Positions 18,614-28,294 of a stretch of 64,000 bases of DNA are shown here, piece by piece. The translations under genes and the position numbers were made by a program. The stretch's first letter is position 1, and each line of letters begins with the position of its first letter. Source of the stretch: Chromatiaceae bacterium (GTDB taxonomy: Bacteria; Pseudomonadota; Gammaproteobacteria; Chromatiales; Chromatiaceae); the NCBI GenBank assembly GCA_024235215.1, contig JACKMU010000001.1, forward strand, positions 496,001 through 560,000, read 5' to 3'. Under the pieces are notes generated by a model. That model saw only the letters and a list, made by a program, of their open reading frames with translations, searched no databases and was not told the DNA's origin.

Positions 18614-20536
18614 TCAGCCCACCCGCCCGGCGCGATGTTCACCGGTACTCTGCCACGCTTCGGTAACACCGCGGATGATCGACTCCAGATCCAGACCAGC
18701 CTCCTGCAGTTGTTCCTCGCAGCTGGCATGCTCGATAAAACGGTCCGGCAATCCGAGATTCAACACGCGGACCGAGTACATCTGATTGAGCAGATATTCG
18801 TTGACCGCTGAACCTGCTCCGCCTTGCACCACGTTCTCTTCCAGGGTCACCAGAAGATCATGGTTAGCGGCCAGCCACTCCAGTAACTGGGTATCGATCG
18901 GCTTGATGAAACGCATGTTCACCACCGTCGCATCGAGCCTTTCTCCAGCGTCGAGCGCCCGGTTCAAGAGATTACCGAACACCAGAAAAGCGACTCTGCC
19001 GCCACTGCGTACTACCACTCCTTTGCCTATCGGCAGGGTGTTGAGAGCGCTGTCGATCTTCGCTCCCGGACCACTACCCCGAGGGTATCGGACCAAGGCC
19101 GGCCCCGGATACTCGTATGCGGTCTGCAGCATCATGCGGCATTCGTTTTCATCCGCTGGCGCCATGATTACCATATTCGGTATGGCGCGGGCATAACTCA
19201 GATCGAAACTTCCCGCATGGGTAGCGCCGTCCGCGCCAACCTGCCCCGCCCGATCCACTGCAAAAGTGACATCCAGATTTTGCAGTGCAACATCATGGAT
19301 CAGCTGGTCGTATGCGCGTTGCAGAAAGCTGGAGTAGATGGCTACCACCGGCTTCCCCCCCTCGCAGGCGATTCCGGCGGCGAAAGTGACCGCATGCTGT
19401 TCCGCGATGGAGACGTCGAAATAGCGATTCGGGTACTCCTTGGAGAAACGCACCAGACCAGATCCCTCACGCATCGCCGGGGTGATGCCGATCAGACGTT
19501 CGTCGCTGCGCGCTGCATCGCACAGCCAGTCGCTGAAAACTTGGGTATAGCTCAACGCCGCGGTTTTGCTCTCCATCTTGCCAGTGCCGGGATCGAAGCG
19601 AGTCACTCCATGGTAGAAACAGGGATCGGACTCGGCAGGGCGGTAGCCCTTACCTTTTTTGGTAACCACATGCAGCAGCCGCGGACCACGCATCGTTTTC
19701 ATGTTATCCAGAGTGGCAATCAACGTCTCCAGATCGTGCCCATCCACTGGGCCGATGTAGTTGAAGCCCAGCTCTTCGAACAGTGTGCCCGGCATCACCA
19801 TCCCTTTCATGTGCTCTTCCCAACGACCCACCAGTTCACTCAGGGTGGGCAGACCGCTCAGCGCGCTCTTGCCCCCCTCACGTACCGTGGTATAGAGCTT
19901 TCCTGACAGCACCCGGGCAAGGTGGTTGCTGAAAGCTCCGACCGGCGGGGAGATCGACATATCGTTGTCGTTGAGCACGACGAGAATGTCCAGATCCAGC
20001 CCACCTGCGTGATTGAGTGCCTCGAATGCCATGCCGGCGCTCATTGCTGCATCCCCGATCACCGCGACCACATGGCGCGGGATCCGCCGTTGCCTGGCAA
20101 CCGCAGCCATACCCAGAGCGGCACCGATTGAAGTGCTGGAATGGCCAGTGCCAAAAGTATCGAATTCACTCTCCTCTCGCCGCGGAAAACCGGAAAGGCC
20201 ACCCTTTTGGCGCAGTGTCGACATGCGCCCACGCCGACCGGTGAGAATCTTATGGGGATACGCCTGATGCCCCACGTCCCATACCAGACGATCGTATGGC
20301 GTGTTGAAGACATAATGCAACGCGATGGTCAGTTCAATCACACCCAGTCCTGCAGCCAGGTGCCCACCGGTCTGAGAGACGGTTTCGATCAGATACTCCC
20401 TGAGTTCCGTCGCCAAAAGAGGTAGTTCTTCAGCAGGAAGACGTTTTAACTCCTGGGGGGAATTCACGGTTTCGAGCAGTGGATGGCGGCGCATCTTGTC
20501 GTCATTGCCATCGCGATCGCGATCGGGTTGTGACAT
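18614..20536 (-). CDS. dxs: 1-deoxy-D-xylulose-5-phosphate synthase
   Basis: 640 residues from the ATG at 20536; an ATG 25 codons earlier gives a poor leader and is not preferred. It condenses pyruvate and glyceraldehyde 3-phosphate to DXP, the first step of the MEP isoprenoid pathway. The TPP site is GHSSTSIGAALG and GDAAMSAGMAFEALNHAG followed by NDNDMSI. The active-site region DVSIAEQHAVTFAAGIA and the transketolase pyrimidine-binding segment follow. A C-terminal domain with LVTLEENVVQGGAGSAVNE is present. It appears to be transcribed alone or with the downstream DUF945 gene. Confidence 0.96.
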   Translation of the reverse strand: MSQPDRDRDGNDDKMRRHPLLETVNSPQELKRLPAEELPLLATELREYLIETVSQTGGHLAAGLGVIELTIALHYVFNTPYDRLVWDVGHQAYPHKILTGRRGRMSTLRQKGGLSGFPRREESEFDTFGTGHSSTSIGAALGMAAVARQRRIPRHVVAVIGDAAMSAGMAFEALNHAGGLDLDILVVLNDNDMSISPPVGAFSNHLARVLSGKLYTTVREGGKSALSGLPTLSELVGRWEEHMKGMVMPGTLFEELGFNYIGPVDGHDLETLIATLDNMKTMRGPRLLHVVTKKGKGYRPAESDPCFYHGVTRFDPGTGKMESKTAALSYTQVFSDWLCDAARSDERLIGITPAMREGSGLVRFSKEYPNRYFDVSIAEQHAVTFAAGIACEGGKPVVAIYSSFLQRAYDQLIHDVALQNLDVTFAVDRAGQVGADGATHAGSFDLSYARAIPNMVIMAPADENECRMMLQTAYEYPGPALVRYPRGSGPGAKIDSALNTLPIGKGVVVRSGGRVAFLVFGNLLNRALDAGERLDATVVNMRFIKPIDTQLLEWLAANHDLLVTLEENVVQGGAGSAVNEYLLNQMYSVRVLNLGLPDRFIEHASCEEQLQEAGLDLESIIRGVTEAWQSTGEHRAGRVG

Positions 20537-20755
20537 GATCAATCTCGGATTATGGTTGTCGATCGACGGATGAGCCGCCCATGCCGGTATTCCCGGCAAC
20601 CGACCGTGCATTGTAGCTCATCCCGACTGACCGGCTATAGATTTCTTTCACTTTGTCAGATGGCGGCATAATTAAAAAGCACGTTGTTTGTATTGAAAAG
20701 CCGTATGGCGTGATCGGTAGCCGAAATCGCACAGCCACAGCAGCGCTCTCAGAGA

Positions 20756-21361
20756 TCAGGCATCATCTTCCATCGCTCTTCGCCAGGAGAGAATGCGATT
20801 GTTGGCTGGCATGATGAAATCCTCGACTAGCGTCATGCCAGCTTCAGTGGCAAGCTGATTCAGCTCCCCAAAATCCCGAATACCACTCATCGGGTCGCGT
20901 GCCTTGAGCCACTGATCGAAGCGGGCGTTGCTGTCGCTGGTATAGCTGCCCTGGTAGTTGAACGGTCCGTACAACGCAAACACTCCATCGCCAGACAACA
21001 GTCGCCCCACACCGGTGAACATCGCCTGTACCTCGTGCCAGTGCATGATGTGCGCAGTATTGGCAGAGAAGACCGCATCCACCACGATATGCGGCCAAAC
21101 AGTCTGCGTCACATCCAGTAGCAAAGGGCCTTGCAGATTAGCGAGTCCGGCCTCCTCCAGCCAGAGGCGGATGCCCGGGAGGGAAGCGGCCCTGTCACTC
21201 GCGTGCCAGATAAGATGGGGTAAATTGCGTGAAAAATAGACTGCATGCTGTCCGGTACCGCTGCCAATCTCCAGCACCTTGGTGCTGTGCGCAAACAGGC
21301 GGGTCAACACCCCCAGGATCGGATCACGATTCTGATCACAGGATTCGGCATAAGGCTTCAT
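20756..21361 (-). CDS. DUF938 SAM-dependent methyltransferase-like protein
   Basis: 201 residues. The SAM-binding motif I is VLEIGSGTGQHAVYFSRNLP (about 31-50), with later family segments SANTAHIMHWHEVQAMF and LYGPFNYQGSYTSDSNARFD, which identify the DUF938 family. The substrate is unknown. The start codon overlaps the stop of the upstream FemAB-like gene (ATGA at 21358-21361), so the two are translationally coupled. The upstream gene's product may therefore act in the same process. Confidence 0.85.
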   Translation of the reverse strand: MKPYAESCDQNRDPILGVLTRLFAHSTKVLEIGSGTGQHAVYFSRNLPHLIWHASDRAASLPGIRLWLEEAGLANLQGPLLLDVTQTVWPHIVVDAVFSANTAHIMHWHEVQAMFTGVGRLLSGDGVFALYGPFNYQGSYTSDSNARFDQWLKARDPMSGIRDFGELNQLATEAGMTLVEDFIMPANNRILSWRRAMEDDA

Positions 21362-22524
21362 TGCGCGGGCTCGCTGCGGTAAGGAGAGGATGCATGGAGC
21401 GTTTCGATATACTCGGCTATCGCCACGTGCTCGTTCCTGACGAAACGGGCAATCGCCTCCCGGAAGCGCTCATCTTCAATCCAGTGGCTGGATTCGGTGC
21501 GGGTGGGTAGAAACCCTCTGGCCATCTTGTGCTCCCCTTGGGCGCCCGGTTCAAAGCGTTCCAGACCCTGCTCGATGCAGTACTCGATCCCCTGGTAGTA
21601 GCAAACCTCGAAATGCAGCGCGTCGACCTGAACCGTGCACCCCCAGTGGCGGCCGTAGAGGGTATTGTCACTGCGATACATCAGCGCGCCGGCGATACTG
21701 CGCCCATCCAGATCGGCCAGCACCAGAAAAATGTGGTCCGGCATGCACTGCCCCAGTTCACGAAAAAATGGGTAGTTGAAAGTCGCCATACCCCACTTAT
21801 TGCGGAAAGTCTGAGCATAAAAGCGGTTGAAATCGTTCCAGTCCTGCTCGCTTGCCGTGTGACCGTCGAGGCGTCTGATCACCACGCCTGACGCAGCAGC
21901 CCTGCGCCGCTCCTGACGGATATTTTTACGCTTTTTAGCATTCAGGCGACTGAGAAAATCCTCGAAATCAACATAATTCCTATTGTGCCAATGGAACTGA
22001 CAGTCATGCCGGCTGATCAACTGCTGGCTGAGAAAGCACTGCTCCACCGGCAGCGGGAACAGGCAGTGAAAACTGCTGCACTCGAGCCGTCGGGTCAGTT
22101 GGAGAACCTGCTCGAGCAGTAACGGAAAAAGCTCAGCCTGCCTGTCCGGCCTTACCAGCAGGCGCTGTCCGCAAGCGGGTGTATAGGGTACTGCGGAGAC
22201 TAACTTGGGGTAGTAAGGAAGCCCATTGCGATGATAAGCATCTGCCCAGGCGTGATCGAAGACAAACTCCCCATAGGAGTTGTGTTTCTCGTACAGAGGC
22301 ATTGCTGCCAGCAGTTCGCCGTTATCGTCATACAGTGCCGCGTGCCGGGGCAGCCAACCAAACCTCTCTCCCACGCAGTGATGGCGCTCCATCGCTTGCA
22401 GGAACTCATGCCGGGTAAACGGATGATTGTCCAGCACCAGACGATTCCACTGAGCAGCGGATATCTCCTCTATCCGAGAGTGTACTCTGAACTTCAATCT
22501 GTGTTGTCTCCGACAGACGCACAA
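21358..22524 (-). CDS. GNAT/FemAB-like acyltransferase (DUF482 family)
   Basis: 388 residues from the ATG at 22524; a TTG about ten codons in is an alternative. Family hallmarks include HPFTRHEFLQAMERHHCVG near the N-terminus, KKRKNIRQERRRAA in the middle, and NTLYGRHWGCTVQVDALHFE then ARGFLPTRTESSHWI toward the C-terminus. These proteins adopt a double GNAT fold and are often annotated as peptidoglycan-related; the true substrate is not known. Coupled to the DUF938 gene by a 4-bp overlap. Confidence 0.82.
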   Translation of the reverse strand: MCVCRRQHRLKFRVHSRIEEISAAQWNRLVLDNHPFTRHEFLQAMERHHCVGERFGWLPRHAALYDDNGELLAAMPLYEKHNSYGEFVFDHAWADAYHRNGLPYYPKLVSAVPYTPACGQRLLVRPDRQAELFPLLLEQVLQLTRRLECSSFHCLFPLPVEQCFLSQQLISRHDCQFHWHNRNYVDFEDFLSRLNAKKRKNIRQERRRAAASGVVIRRLDGHTASEQDWNDFNRFYAQTFRNKWGMATFNYPFFRELGQCMPDHIFLVLADLDGRSIAGALMYRSDNTLYGRHWGCTVQVDALHFEVCYYQGIEYCIEQGLERFEPGAQGEHKMARGFLPTRTESSHWIEDERFREAIARFVRNEHVAIAEYIETLHASSPYRSEPAQ

Positions 22525-22604
22525 CGTTGGCTACAGTCAATCGGCTGCATACGGTGCCATGATAATCCCTAACAGTAAGAGTCAATCTCGATTAGTCATG
22601 GCTT

Positions 22605-23306
22605 TCAGATTGGCTCGCTGGGCCAGTTGGCTTCATCCTGCTGAATCACCTCCCGTTCAGCCTGTCCCATCGTTATCCACTCCCGTGCGGCAGCTGAGTG
22701 ATAGAGCGTGTCAACATATGCGCGGCACAGATCATCCATGTCGATGGCATAACTGACCAGCCGCATAACCACCGGCGCATACATACAGTCCGCGACGGAA
22801 AAACTGCCGAACAACCAGGGGCCATTCCGGCCGTATCGCTGGCGACAGTAGTGCCATACAGAGAACACCCGCTGAATATCTCTCGCAGCAGCATCCGTCG
22901 GGCGAAAACCGGGAAACCGGCGTCTGCAGTTCATTGGCAGCTCGCTGCGCAGATCGGGAAAACTCGAGTGCATTTCTGCACACACGGAGCGCGCCACTGC
23001 ACGGGCGCCCCTCTCTGCAGGCCATCCCCGTTTCTCTGGAAAAAGCTCTGCGAGATACTCAAGAATCGCCAGTGAGTCCCATACCTGCAGCTCGTCATGC
23101 AGCAAAAGCGGAACTTTTCCGTCGGAAAAATAAGGAGCTAACTCACTTGCCATGGTTTCGGTAAAAAGCGATATTTTGATCGTTTCAAACGCGATAGCAT
23201 GATGCCTAAGATAAAACCAGGGGCGCAACGACCAGGAAGAATAGTTACAGTTGCCGATCACCAGTCTGAGATTTATCAATTCAGATACTCCCTTCGAGTT
23301 TGGCAT
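22605..23306 (-). CDS. Glutathione S-transferase family protein
   Basis: 233 residues. The N-terminal thioredoxin-like domain contains LVIGNCNYSSWSLRPWFYL (likely glutathione-activating Ser region near residue 22) and the cis-Pro/glutathione-binding segment GKVPLLLHDELQVWDSLAI followed by LEYLAELFPE. A helical C-terminal domain follows, with GSFSVADCMYAPVVMRL. Probably cytosolic; substrate unknown. Head-to-head with the DAHP synthase gene, with 81 bp between the likely starts. Confidence 0.9.
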   Translation of the reverse strand: MPNSKGVSELINLRLVIGNCNYSSWSLRPWFYLRHHAIAFETIKISLFTETMASELAPYFSDGKVPLLLHDELQVWDSLAILEYLAELFPEKRGWPAERGARAVARSVCAEMHSSFPDLRSELPMNCRRRFPGFRPTDAAARDIQRVFSVWHYCRQRYGRNGPWLFGSFSVADCMYAPVVMRLVSYAIDMDDLCRAYVDTLYHSAAAREWITMGQAEREVIQQDEANWPSEPI

Positions 23307-23387
23307 CCACGCCTATCCGCTGTCGTGCATACCCACTATAATGCCCAGCCTCAACAGTTCGCGAGAATACTACAGAACCGAGTCACC

Positions 23388-24449
23388 ATGCGCTACCAGA
23401 CAGACGATCTCCGCATCCAGGGAATGGGTGAACTGATATCACCGGCCAAACTGTTCACCGATCTCCCAATCACGGACAAAGCGGCAGAAACCGTATTCAA
23501 CACGCGCCTGGCAATCCATCGCATCCTGCAGGAGGAGGACAAACGGCTGATCGTGGTGGTGGGGCCATGCTCGGTACACGATACTGCCGCCGCGCTGGAC
23601 TATGCCAGTAAGCTGAAACAACTGCACGATGAACTGGCTGAAGACCTGTTGATCGTCATGCGGGTCTATTTCGAGAAACCCCGCACCACAGTGGGCTGGA
23701 AAGGGTTGATCAATGACCCTGATTTGGATGGCACTTTCCATATCAACAAGGGGCTTCACCTGGCACGCCGTCTGCTGCTGGATTTGAACGAAATGGGCCT
23801 ACCCGCGGGCACAGAGTTTCTCGACCTGATCAGTCCGCAGTATATCGCTGATTTGATCAGTTGGGGGGCGATTGGTGCCCGCACCACTGAAAGTCAGGGT
23901 CACCGGGAACTCGCTTCCGGACTCTCCTGTCCGGTGGGATTCAAGAACGGGACCAACGGAACATTGAAAATTGCGCTGGATGCAATTCGATCCGCATCCC
24001 AGCCTCACCACTTTCTATCGGTGACCAAAGAAGGGTTGTCGGCCATTTTCGGCACAACCGGGAATCCCGACTGCCACGTTATTCTGCGTGGAGGAATCCG
24101 CCCCAACTACGACACAGAAAGCATCAACATCTCCGCCGAAGAGATGGAGGCAGCCGGATTCAAACCACGTATGATGGTAGATTTCAGTCATGCCAACTCA
24201 CGCAAGCGACATCAGAAGCAGATCGACGTGGGGCGCGACGTGGCGGGTCAGATCGCCCGCGGTGATGTGCGTATAATCGGAGTCATGATTGAAAGTTTTC
24301 TGGTAGCAGGTCGACAGGATTGGCGAGCCGATCAGGAGCTGATCTACGGACAGAGCATTACCGACGCCTGTATCGACTGGGATGCGACCGCGCCGCTGTT
24401 GCACGAACTCGCTGCAGCGGTACGTAAGAGAAATGGAGGGTCCGCTTGA
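23388..24449 (+). CDS. 3-deoxy-7-phosphoheptulonate (DAHP) synthase, type I
   Basis: 353 residues from the ATG at 23388; the frame is open further upstream, but that region would overlap the divergent GST gene and has no family similarity. The enzyme joins phosphoenolpyruvate and erythrose 4-phosphate as the first step of aromatic biosynthesis. Signatures are VVGPCSVHD, MRVYFEKPRTTVGWKG, HVILRGGIRPNYD and MMVDFSHANSRKRHQKQ. Length and motifs fit the AroG/AroF/AroH group; I cannot say which amino acid inhibits it. Confidence 0.94.
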   Translation: MRYQTDDLRIQGMGELISPAKLFTDLPITDKAAETVFNTRLAIHRILQEEDKRLIVVVGPCSVHDTAAALDYASKLKQLHDELAEDLLIVMRVYFEKPRTTVGWKGLINDPDLDGTFHINKGLHLARRLLLDLNEMGLPAGTEFLDLISPQYIADLISWGAIGARTTESQGHRELASGLSCPVGFKNGTNGTLKIALDAIRSASQPHHFLSVTKEGLSAIFGTTGNPDCHVILRGGIRPNYDTESINISAEEMEAAGFKPRMMVDFSHANSRKRHQKQIDVGRDVAGQIARGDVRIIGVMIESFLVAGRQDWRADQELIYGQSITDACIDWDATAPLLHELAAAVRKRNGGSA

Positions 24450-24574
24450 CATTTACCTGTTGTCGAGAGTAGATCTAAAAACGCTATCAAAAAAAACCAA
24501 CCACCGGAGGCCGGAGTTTTCACATGGCCGGCTAATGACAAGAACAGCAACACTTCTAAAAGAGAGAGCATAGG

Positions 24575-25459
24575 ATGGATATACAAGACGAACTGGCTGA
24601 AATCGAAAACCAGAAGACCAAGAAAAAGAAGAAGAAAGCTTACAAGGTCCCCAACAATCTTTACGAAAAGGAGCTGCTCAGACTGCAGCAGGAACTGGTC
24701 AAGCTGCAAGAGTGGATCAAGTATAAAAAGCTCAAGGTTGTGGTTATCTTCGAGGGACGGGATGCGGCCGGGAAGGGCGGCGTAATCAAGCGTATCACCC
24801 AGTACCTGAGTCCGCGGGTCTGTCCGGTGGTTGCGCTGTACACACCCACCGAACGGGAGAAGACACAATGGTATTTCCAGCGCTACGTACCCCATCTCCC
24901 TGCCGCCGGGGAGATGACACTGTTCGACCGCAGCTGGTACAACCGGGCTGGTGTTGAAAGGGTCATGGGATTCTGTACCGAGGAGGAGTATCGCGAGTTC
25001 ATGCGCTCCTGCCCCGAGTTCGAGCGCATGTTGGTGCGTTCCGGGATCATCCTGATCAAATACTGGTTCTCGGTGAGTGACGAAGAGCAGGAACGGCGCT
25101 TCAAGAGCCGCCTGACCGATCCGCTGAAACGTTGGAAGCTGAGCCCGATGGATCTGCAGTCACGCTCCCGCTGGATCGAGTATTCCAAGGCCAAAGACGC
25201 GATGTTTGCCTATACGGATATCAAACAGGCTCCATGGTACGTGGTGAACGCAGACATCAAGAAACACGCCCGACTCAACTGCATCCGCCATCTGTTGAAC
25301 ATGATTCCGTACGAAGATGTCACCCCGGAAAATATCACCCTTCCGGAACTGAAGAGGGATACCGGCTACGTACGTCCGCCGATCCAGGAGCAGACTTTCG
25401 TGGAAGATTGGTACTCGTCACAGGAGATGACAGAAGCGACCTTGAAAAAGAAATTTTAG
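24575..25459 (+). CDS. ppk2: Polyphosphate kinase 2 (PPK2), class I type
   Basis: 294 residues. A Lys-rich stretch near residues 14-23 precedes the P-loop kinase core: Walker A in FEGRDAAGKGGVIKR (about 58-72), a lid region with SPRV, Walker B in LFDRSWYNRAGVERVMGFC, and the C-terminal helix region SRWIEYSKAKD. PPK2 enzymes use polyphosphate to phosphorylate nucleoside diphosphates, or make polyphosphate. Its presence fits the many phosphate transporters 15-30 kb away, although nothing in its promoter ties it to them. The gene stands alone, 125 bp after the DAHP synthase gene. Confidence 0.94.
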   Translation: MDIQDELAEIENQKTKKKKKKAYKVPNNLYEKELLRLQQELVKLQEWIKYKKLKVVVIFEGRDAAGKGGVIKRITQYLSPRVCPVVALYTPTEREKTQWYFQRYVPHLPAAGEMTLFDRSWYNRAGVERVMGFCTEEEYREFMRSCPEFERMLVRSGIILIKYWFSVSDEEQERRFKSRLTDPLKRWKLSPMDLQSRSRWIEYSKAKDAMFAYTDIKQAPWYVVNADIKKHARLNCIRHLLNMIPYEDVTPENITLPELKRDTGYVRPPIQEQTFVEDWYSSQEMTEATLKKKF

Positions 25460-25504
25460 CCCGAATGAAACAGAATCGCTGAGCAGGATCTGCCAAACTA
25501 AAGG

Positions 25505-25541
25505 GCGCCCCCTATCTCGTTAAACCCTGATATCGGGGCGC
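25505..25541. terminator. Possible bidirectional terminator stem between ppk2 and the Sel1 gene
   Basis: GCGCCCC (25505-25511) and GGGGCGC (25535-25541) are complementary across a 23-base loop, located between two convergent genes. The loop is long and there is no clear T-run, so this is a weak call. Confidence 0.35.
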
Positions 25542-25648
25542 AGCCTTCCTGCATTTGCCAATAGCGCACGGTTATCCCTGTCTTAACGGCAATCGCTATA
25601 CTGCCCAAACGCTCATGCCCAAACCCAATGCGCGGCAAACCAGGGATC

Positions 25649-26086
25649 CTATTCGAATCCCGCCATGCGATACCAGCGCTTCGCCTCTTCCGGGTCCTGC
25701 TCCACACCTTGACCCTGTTCGTACATCATCCCCAATGTGGTCTGTGACCCAACCAGCCCTTGCTCAGCAGCACGCTTAAACCAATAAACCGCCTGCTGAC
25801 CGTTCCGCTCAACACACTCCCCTTCTAGATACATGAAGCCCAGGCCGTGTTGGGCTATCGCCAGCCCGGCTTCGGCAGACGCACGCATATATTTGTAAGC
25901 CAGCAGTTGATTGACCGTCATACCCAAGCCGTTTTGAGCCATGATCGCCATACGATATTGCGCCTCAGGTACACCCTGATCGGCCAGTGGTGAGAGGGAT
26001 TGTGCGGCGATTGCGAAATGCTTGCCCTCGAATGCAGCTATTCCGCTGCTTAACTCCATATCCAACTGTTCACCGCTCTTCATCAT
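25649..26086 (-). CDS. Sel1-repeat (TPR-like) protein
   Basis: About 145 residues from the ATG at 26086, preceded by an excellent GGAGGAGG site. Three to four Sel1-like repeats can be seen (for example AQYRMAIMAQNGLG, AQHGLGFMYLEGECVERN, SQTTLGMMYEQGQGVEQDPE then EAKRWYRMAG). No signal peptide or membrane helix. Such proteins are adaptors; no partner is suggested by the neighbours. Confidence 0.85.
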   Translation of the reverse strand: MMKSGEQLDMELSSGIAAFEGKHFAIAAQSLSPLADQGVPEAQYRMAIMAQNGLGMTVNQLLAYKYMRASAEAGLAIAQHGLGFMYLEGECVERNGQQAVYWFKRAAEQGLVGSQTTLGMMYEQGQGVEQDPEEAKRWYRMAGFE

Positions 26087-26347
26087 GTCACCTCCTCCGG
26101 AATTTACGGCCCTGCCTGCTGCCCGAAATAACAAAAACTGAAGCTATTACCCTGTCCTACGCCACTATTCTACACGGGTAGCCCCCCTTTCAACCTCTGT
26201 TTATTTGGAGGTTGTTGGCTGTGCACCCGCATTAAGCACAACGGACAGACTGTGGCTGTCAAAGTGCCAGCCTCTTGATTCATGCTAAAAGAGCACCTAA
26301 GCTTTGTTATCAAACTTTTTGAAAATTCGAAGGATGTTAAGAATCAT

Positions 26348-28294
26348 ATGATGTCGGTAACCGCAGTGAGGAGTCTGACGACCTGCTTGTTTCTGCTACT
26401 GCTGGCATTCGCACCAGCGACAGTCACTGCCAGTCTGGCCGCGCAGCGGGAAGATTTTCTGAAGGCTGAATCGGCCATCAAAAGCAACGATATCCAAAAA
26501 TTGGTGGAGCTCAAGCAGCGGCTCGCGAACTATCCACTATTGCCCTACATCGAATTCCAGGATCTGACCGGCCGTTTGCGCCATTTGCACGGAGGTGAAG
26601 CCGAAGCATTTCTGACAAGTTATCAAGGGACTCCAATTGCAGATCGCTTTCGTCGCATCTATCTGAACCATCTGGGCAAGAGTGGCAATTGGAGAGAGTA
26701 CCTACGAATCTATCAACCAACCGACAACGCTGAAAGGCGTTGTTATTGGATACAGGCACTGATGCACACCGGAAAAAAAGCGCTAACGCTCGCGGAAGTC
26801 AAGCCCCTCTGGTTGAACGCAAAATCCATGCCTGATACCTGTGACCCGGTTTTCAATGCTGCACGCGAAGTGGGCTTGCTTACCCGGTCACTGCTATGGA
26901 AACGCATCAATCTGTCAATGCAGGCAGGCAATCTGCGTCTGGCAAAGTATCTCGCTCGCTCACTTCCTGACCAGGAGAGATCCTGGTTTGACCTTTGGCT
27001 ACAGGTTGATAACCAACCAGGTAAGATTGACGAAAGCGGGAAATTTGCAACGAACCACTCGATGCGCAACACCATCCTGCTGTACGGGCTGAAACGCCTG
27101 GCACGTGAAGACCCAGAAAAAACCGCTGGCGTGTGGAAACGACTAAGCGGTGAATATCTCTTCACCAGCGAGGAGCGTTACCAGGCGGAGCAGGCGTTGG
27201 CATTGGGTTGGATTCGTAGTGACCATCCGGATGCTCTGGCGAAACTCGACCAGTTCACCCCCGCAAAAGGTGACCATCTACTGCACGAAAAGCGCATCAG
27301 AGCCGCGCTCTCACGAAAAGCCTGGAGAGAAGCGTTGGCCTGGATCGATGCGCTGCCGAGTGAGTTGCATGCAAAAGAAAACTGGCGTTACTGGAGAGCC
27401 AGAGCCCTGCTGGAGACCGGCGCGACCAACGAGGCCAACAGACTGTTCAAGTCACTCTCCAAGGAGCGAAGTTACCACGGATTTCTTGCCGCTGACCGGG
27501 TTGGTCGTGATTACAACCTCAACCACCGGCCACTTACGGTCGCTCCAGAACAGATCGAGCAGCTCGCCGCCAGAGACGGGTTCCGCCGCGCCCAGGAACT
27601 GTTCACGCTCGGCCGGCTGAGCGAAGCGAGAAGCGAGTGGTATGCGGCAACCAAAAATCTCGGCGAGGCTCAACTGCAGGCAGCAGCCAAACTGGCACAA
27701 GGCTGGAACTGGCATTCGCAGGCGATTTTCACGCTGGCCCGGGCAAGATACTGGGATGACCTGGAGCTGCGCTTTCCACTGGAACACGAAGCTTATGTGG
27801 AAGCTGCCTCCAGCAGTACAAACCTGGATAAAGCATGGGTTTTGGCGATAATTCGGCAGGAGAGCGCGTTCTCCAGCGATGCCGAGTCCCACGCGGGTGC
27901 CCTCGGCTTAATGCAACTGATGCCAGCCACGGCACGGGGTACGGCTAAAAACATGCAGCGCAAACCGCCGCAGCGGCAGGATCTGCTGACCCCTGCCACC
28001 AATATCGAAATAGGCACAAGCTATCTGAAAAAAGTGTTCGAACGGTTGAACGACAACACGGTTTTGGCAATCTCCGCTTATAACGCCGGACCGCACCGTG
28101 TTCTCAGATGGCTGCCCGATGAGGCGCTGGACGCAGACCTCTGGATTGAAACCATTCCATTCAACGAGACGCGTCGTTACACCGAACGGGTACTGGCCTA
28201 TTCTGTTATTTATGACGAGCGGCTCGGACAAAAAGTGACCCAGCTCAGAAAACGTATGCCGAAGATATTACCTGACCAGCGTCAAAAGTCGTAA
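26348..28294 (+). CDS. slt: Soluble lytic murein transglycosylase
   Basis: About 648 residues from the ATG at 26348, close to the E. coli enzyme. A signal peptide (SLTTCLFLLLLAFAPATVTA) sends it to the periplasm. A long superhelical alpha domain follows. The C-terminal catalytic domain has the active Glu in IIRQESAFSSDAESHAGALG followed by LMQLMPATARGTAK, and ISAYNAGPHRVLRWL. It cleaves glycan strands to anhydro-muropeptides. Its last 13 bases overlap the end of the convergent gene on the other strand. Confidence 0.94.
   Translation: MMSVTAVRSLTTCLFLLLLAFAPATVTASLAAQREDFLKAESAIKSNDIQKLVELKQRLANYPLLPYIEFQDLTGRLRHLHGGEAEAFLTSYQGTPIADRFRRIYLNHLGKSGNWREYLRIYQPTDNAERRCYWIQALMHTGKKALTLAEVKPLWLNAKSMPDTCDPVFNAAREVGLLTRSLLWKRINLSMQAGNLRLAKYLARSLPDQERSWFDLWLQVDNQPGKIDESGKFATNHSMRNTILLYGLKRLAREDPEKTAGVWKRLSGEYLFTSEERYQAEQALALGWIRSDHPDALAKLDQFTPAKGDHLLHEKRIRAALSRKAWREALAWIDALPSELHAKENWRYWRARALLETGATNEANRLFKSLSKERSYHGFLAADRVGRDYNLNHRPLTVAPEQIEQLAARDGFRRAQELFTLGRLSEARSEWYAATKNLGEAQLQAAAKLAQGWNWHSQAIFTLARARYWDDLELRFPLEHEAYVEAASSSTNLDKAWVLAIIRQESAFSSDAESHAGALGLMQLMPATARGTAKNMQRKPPQRQDLLTPATNIEIGTSYLKKVFERLNDNTVLAISAYNAGPHRVLRWLPDEALDADLWIETIPFNETRRYTERVLAYSVIYDERLGQKVTQLRKRMPKILPDQRQKS

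Noticed and set aside
22605..24449. Upstream extension of the DAHP synthase frame to 23199
   Set aside because: The extra 63 codons overlap the divergent GST gene and do not resemble the enzyme family; the ATG at 23388 gives the normal length.
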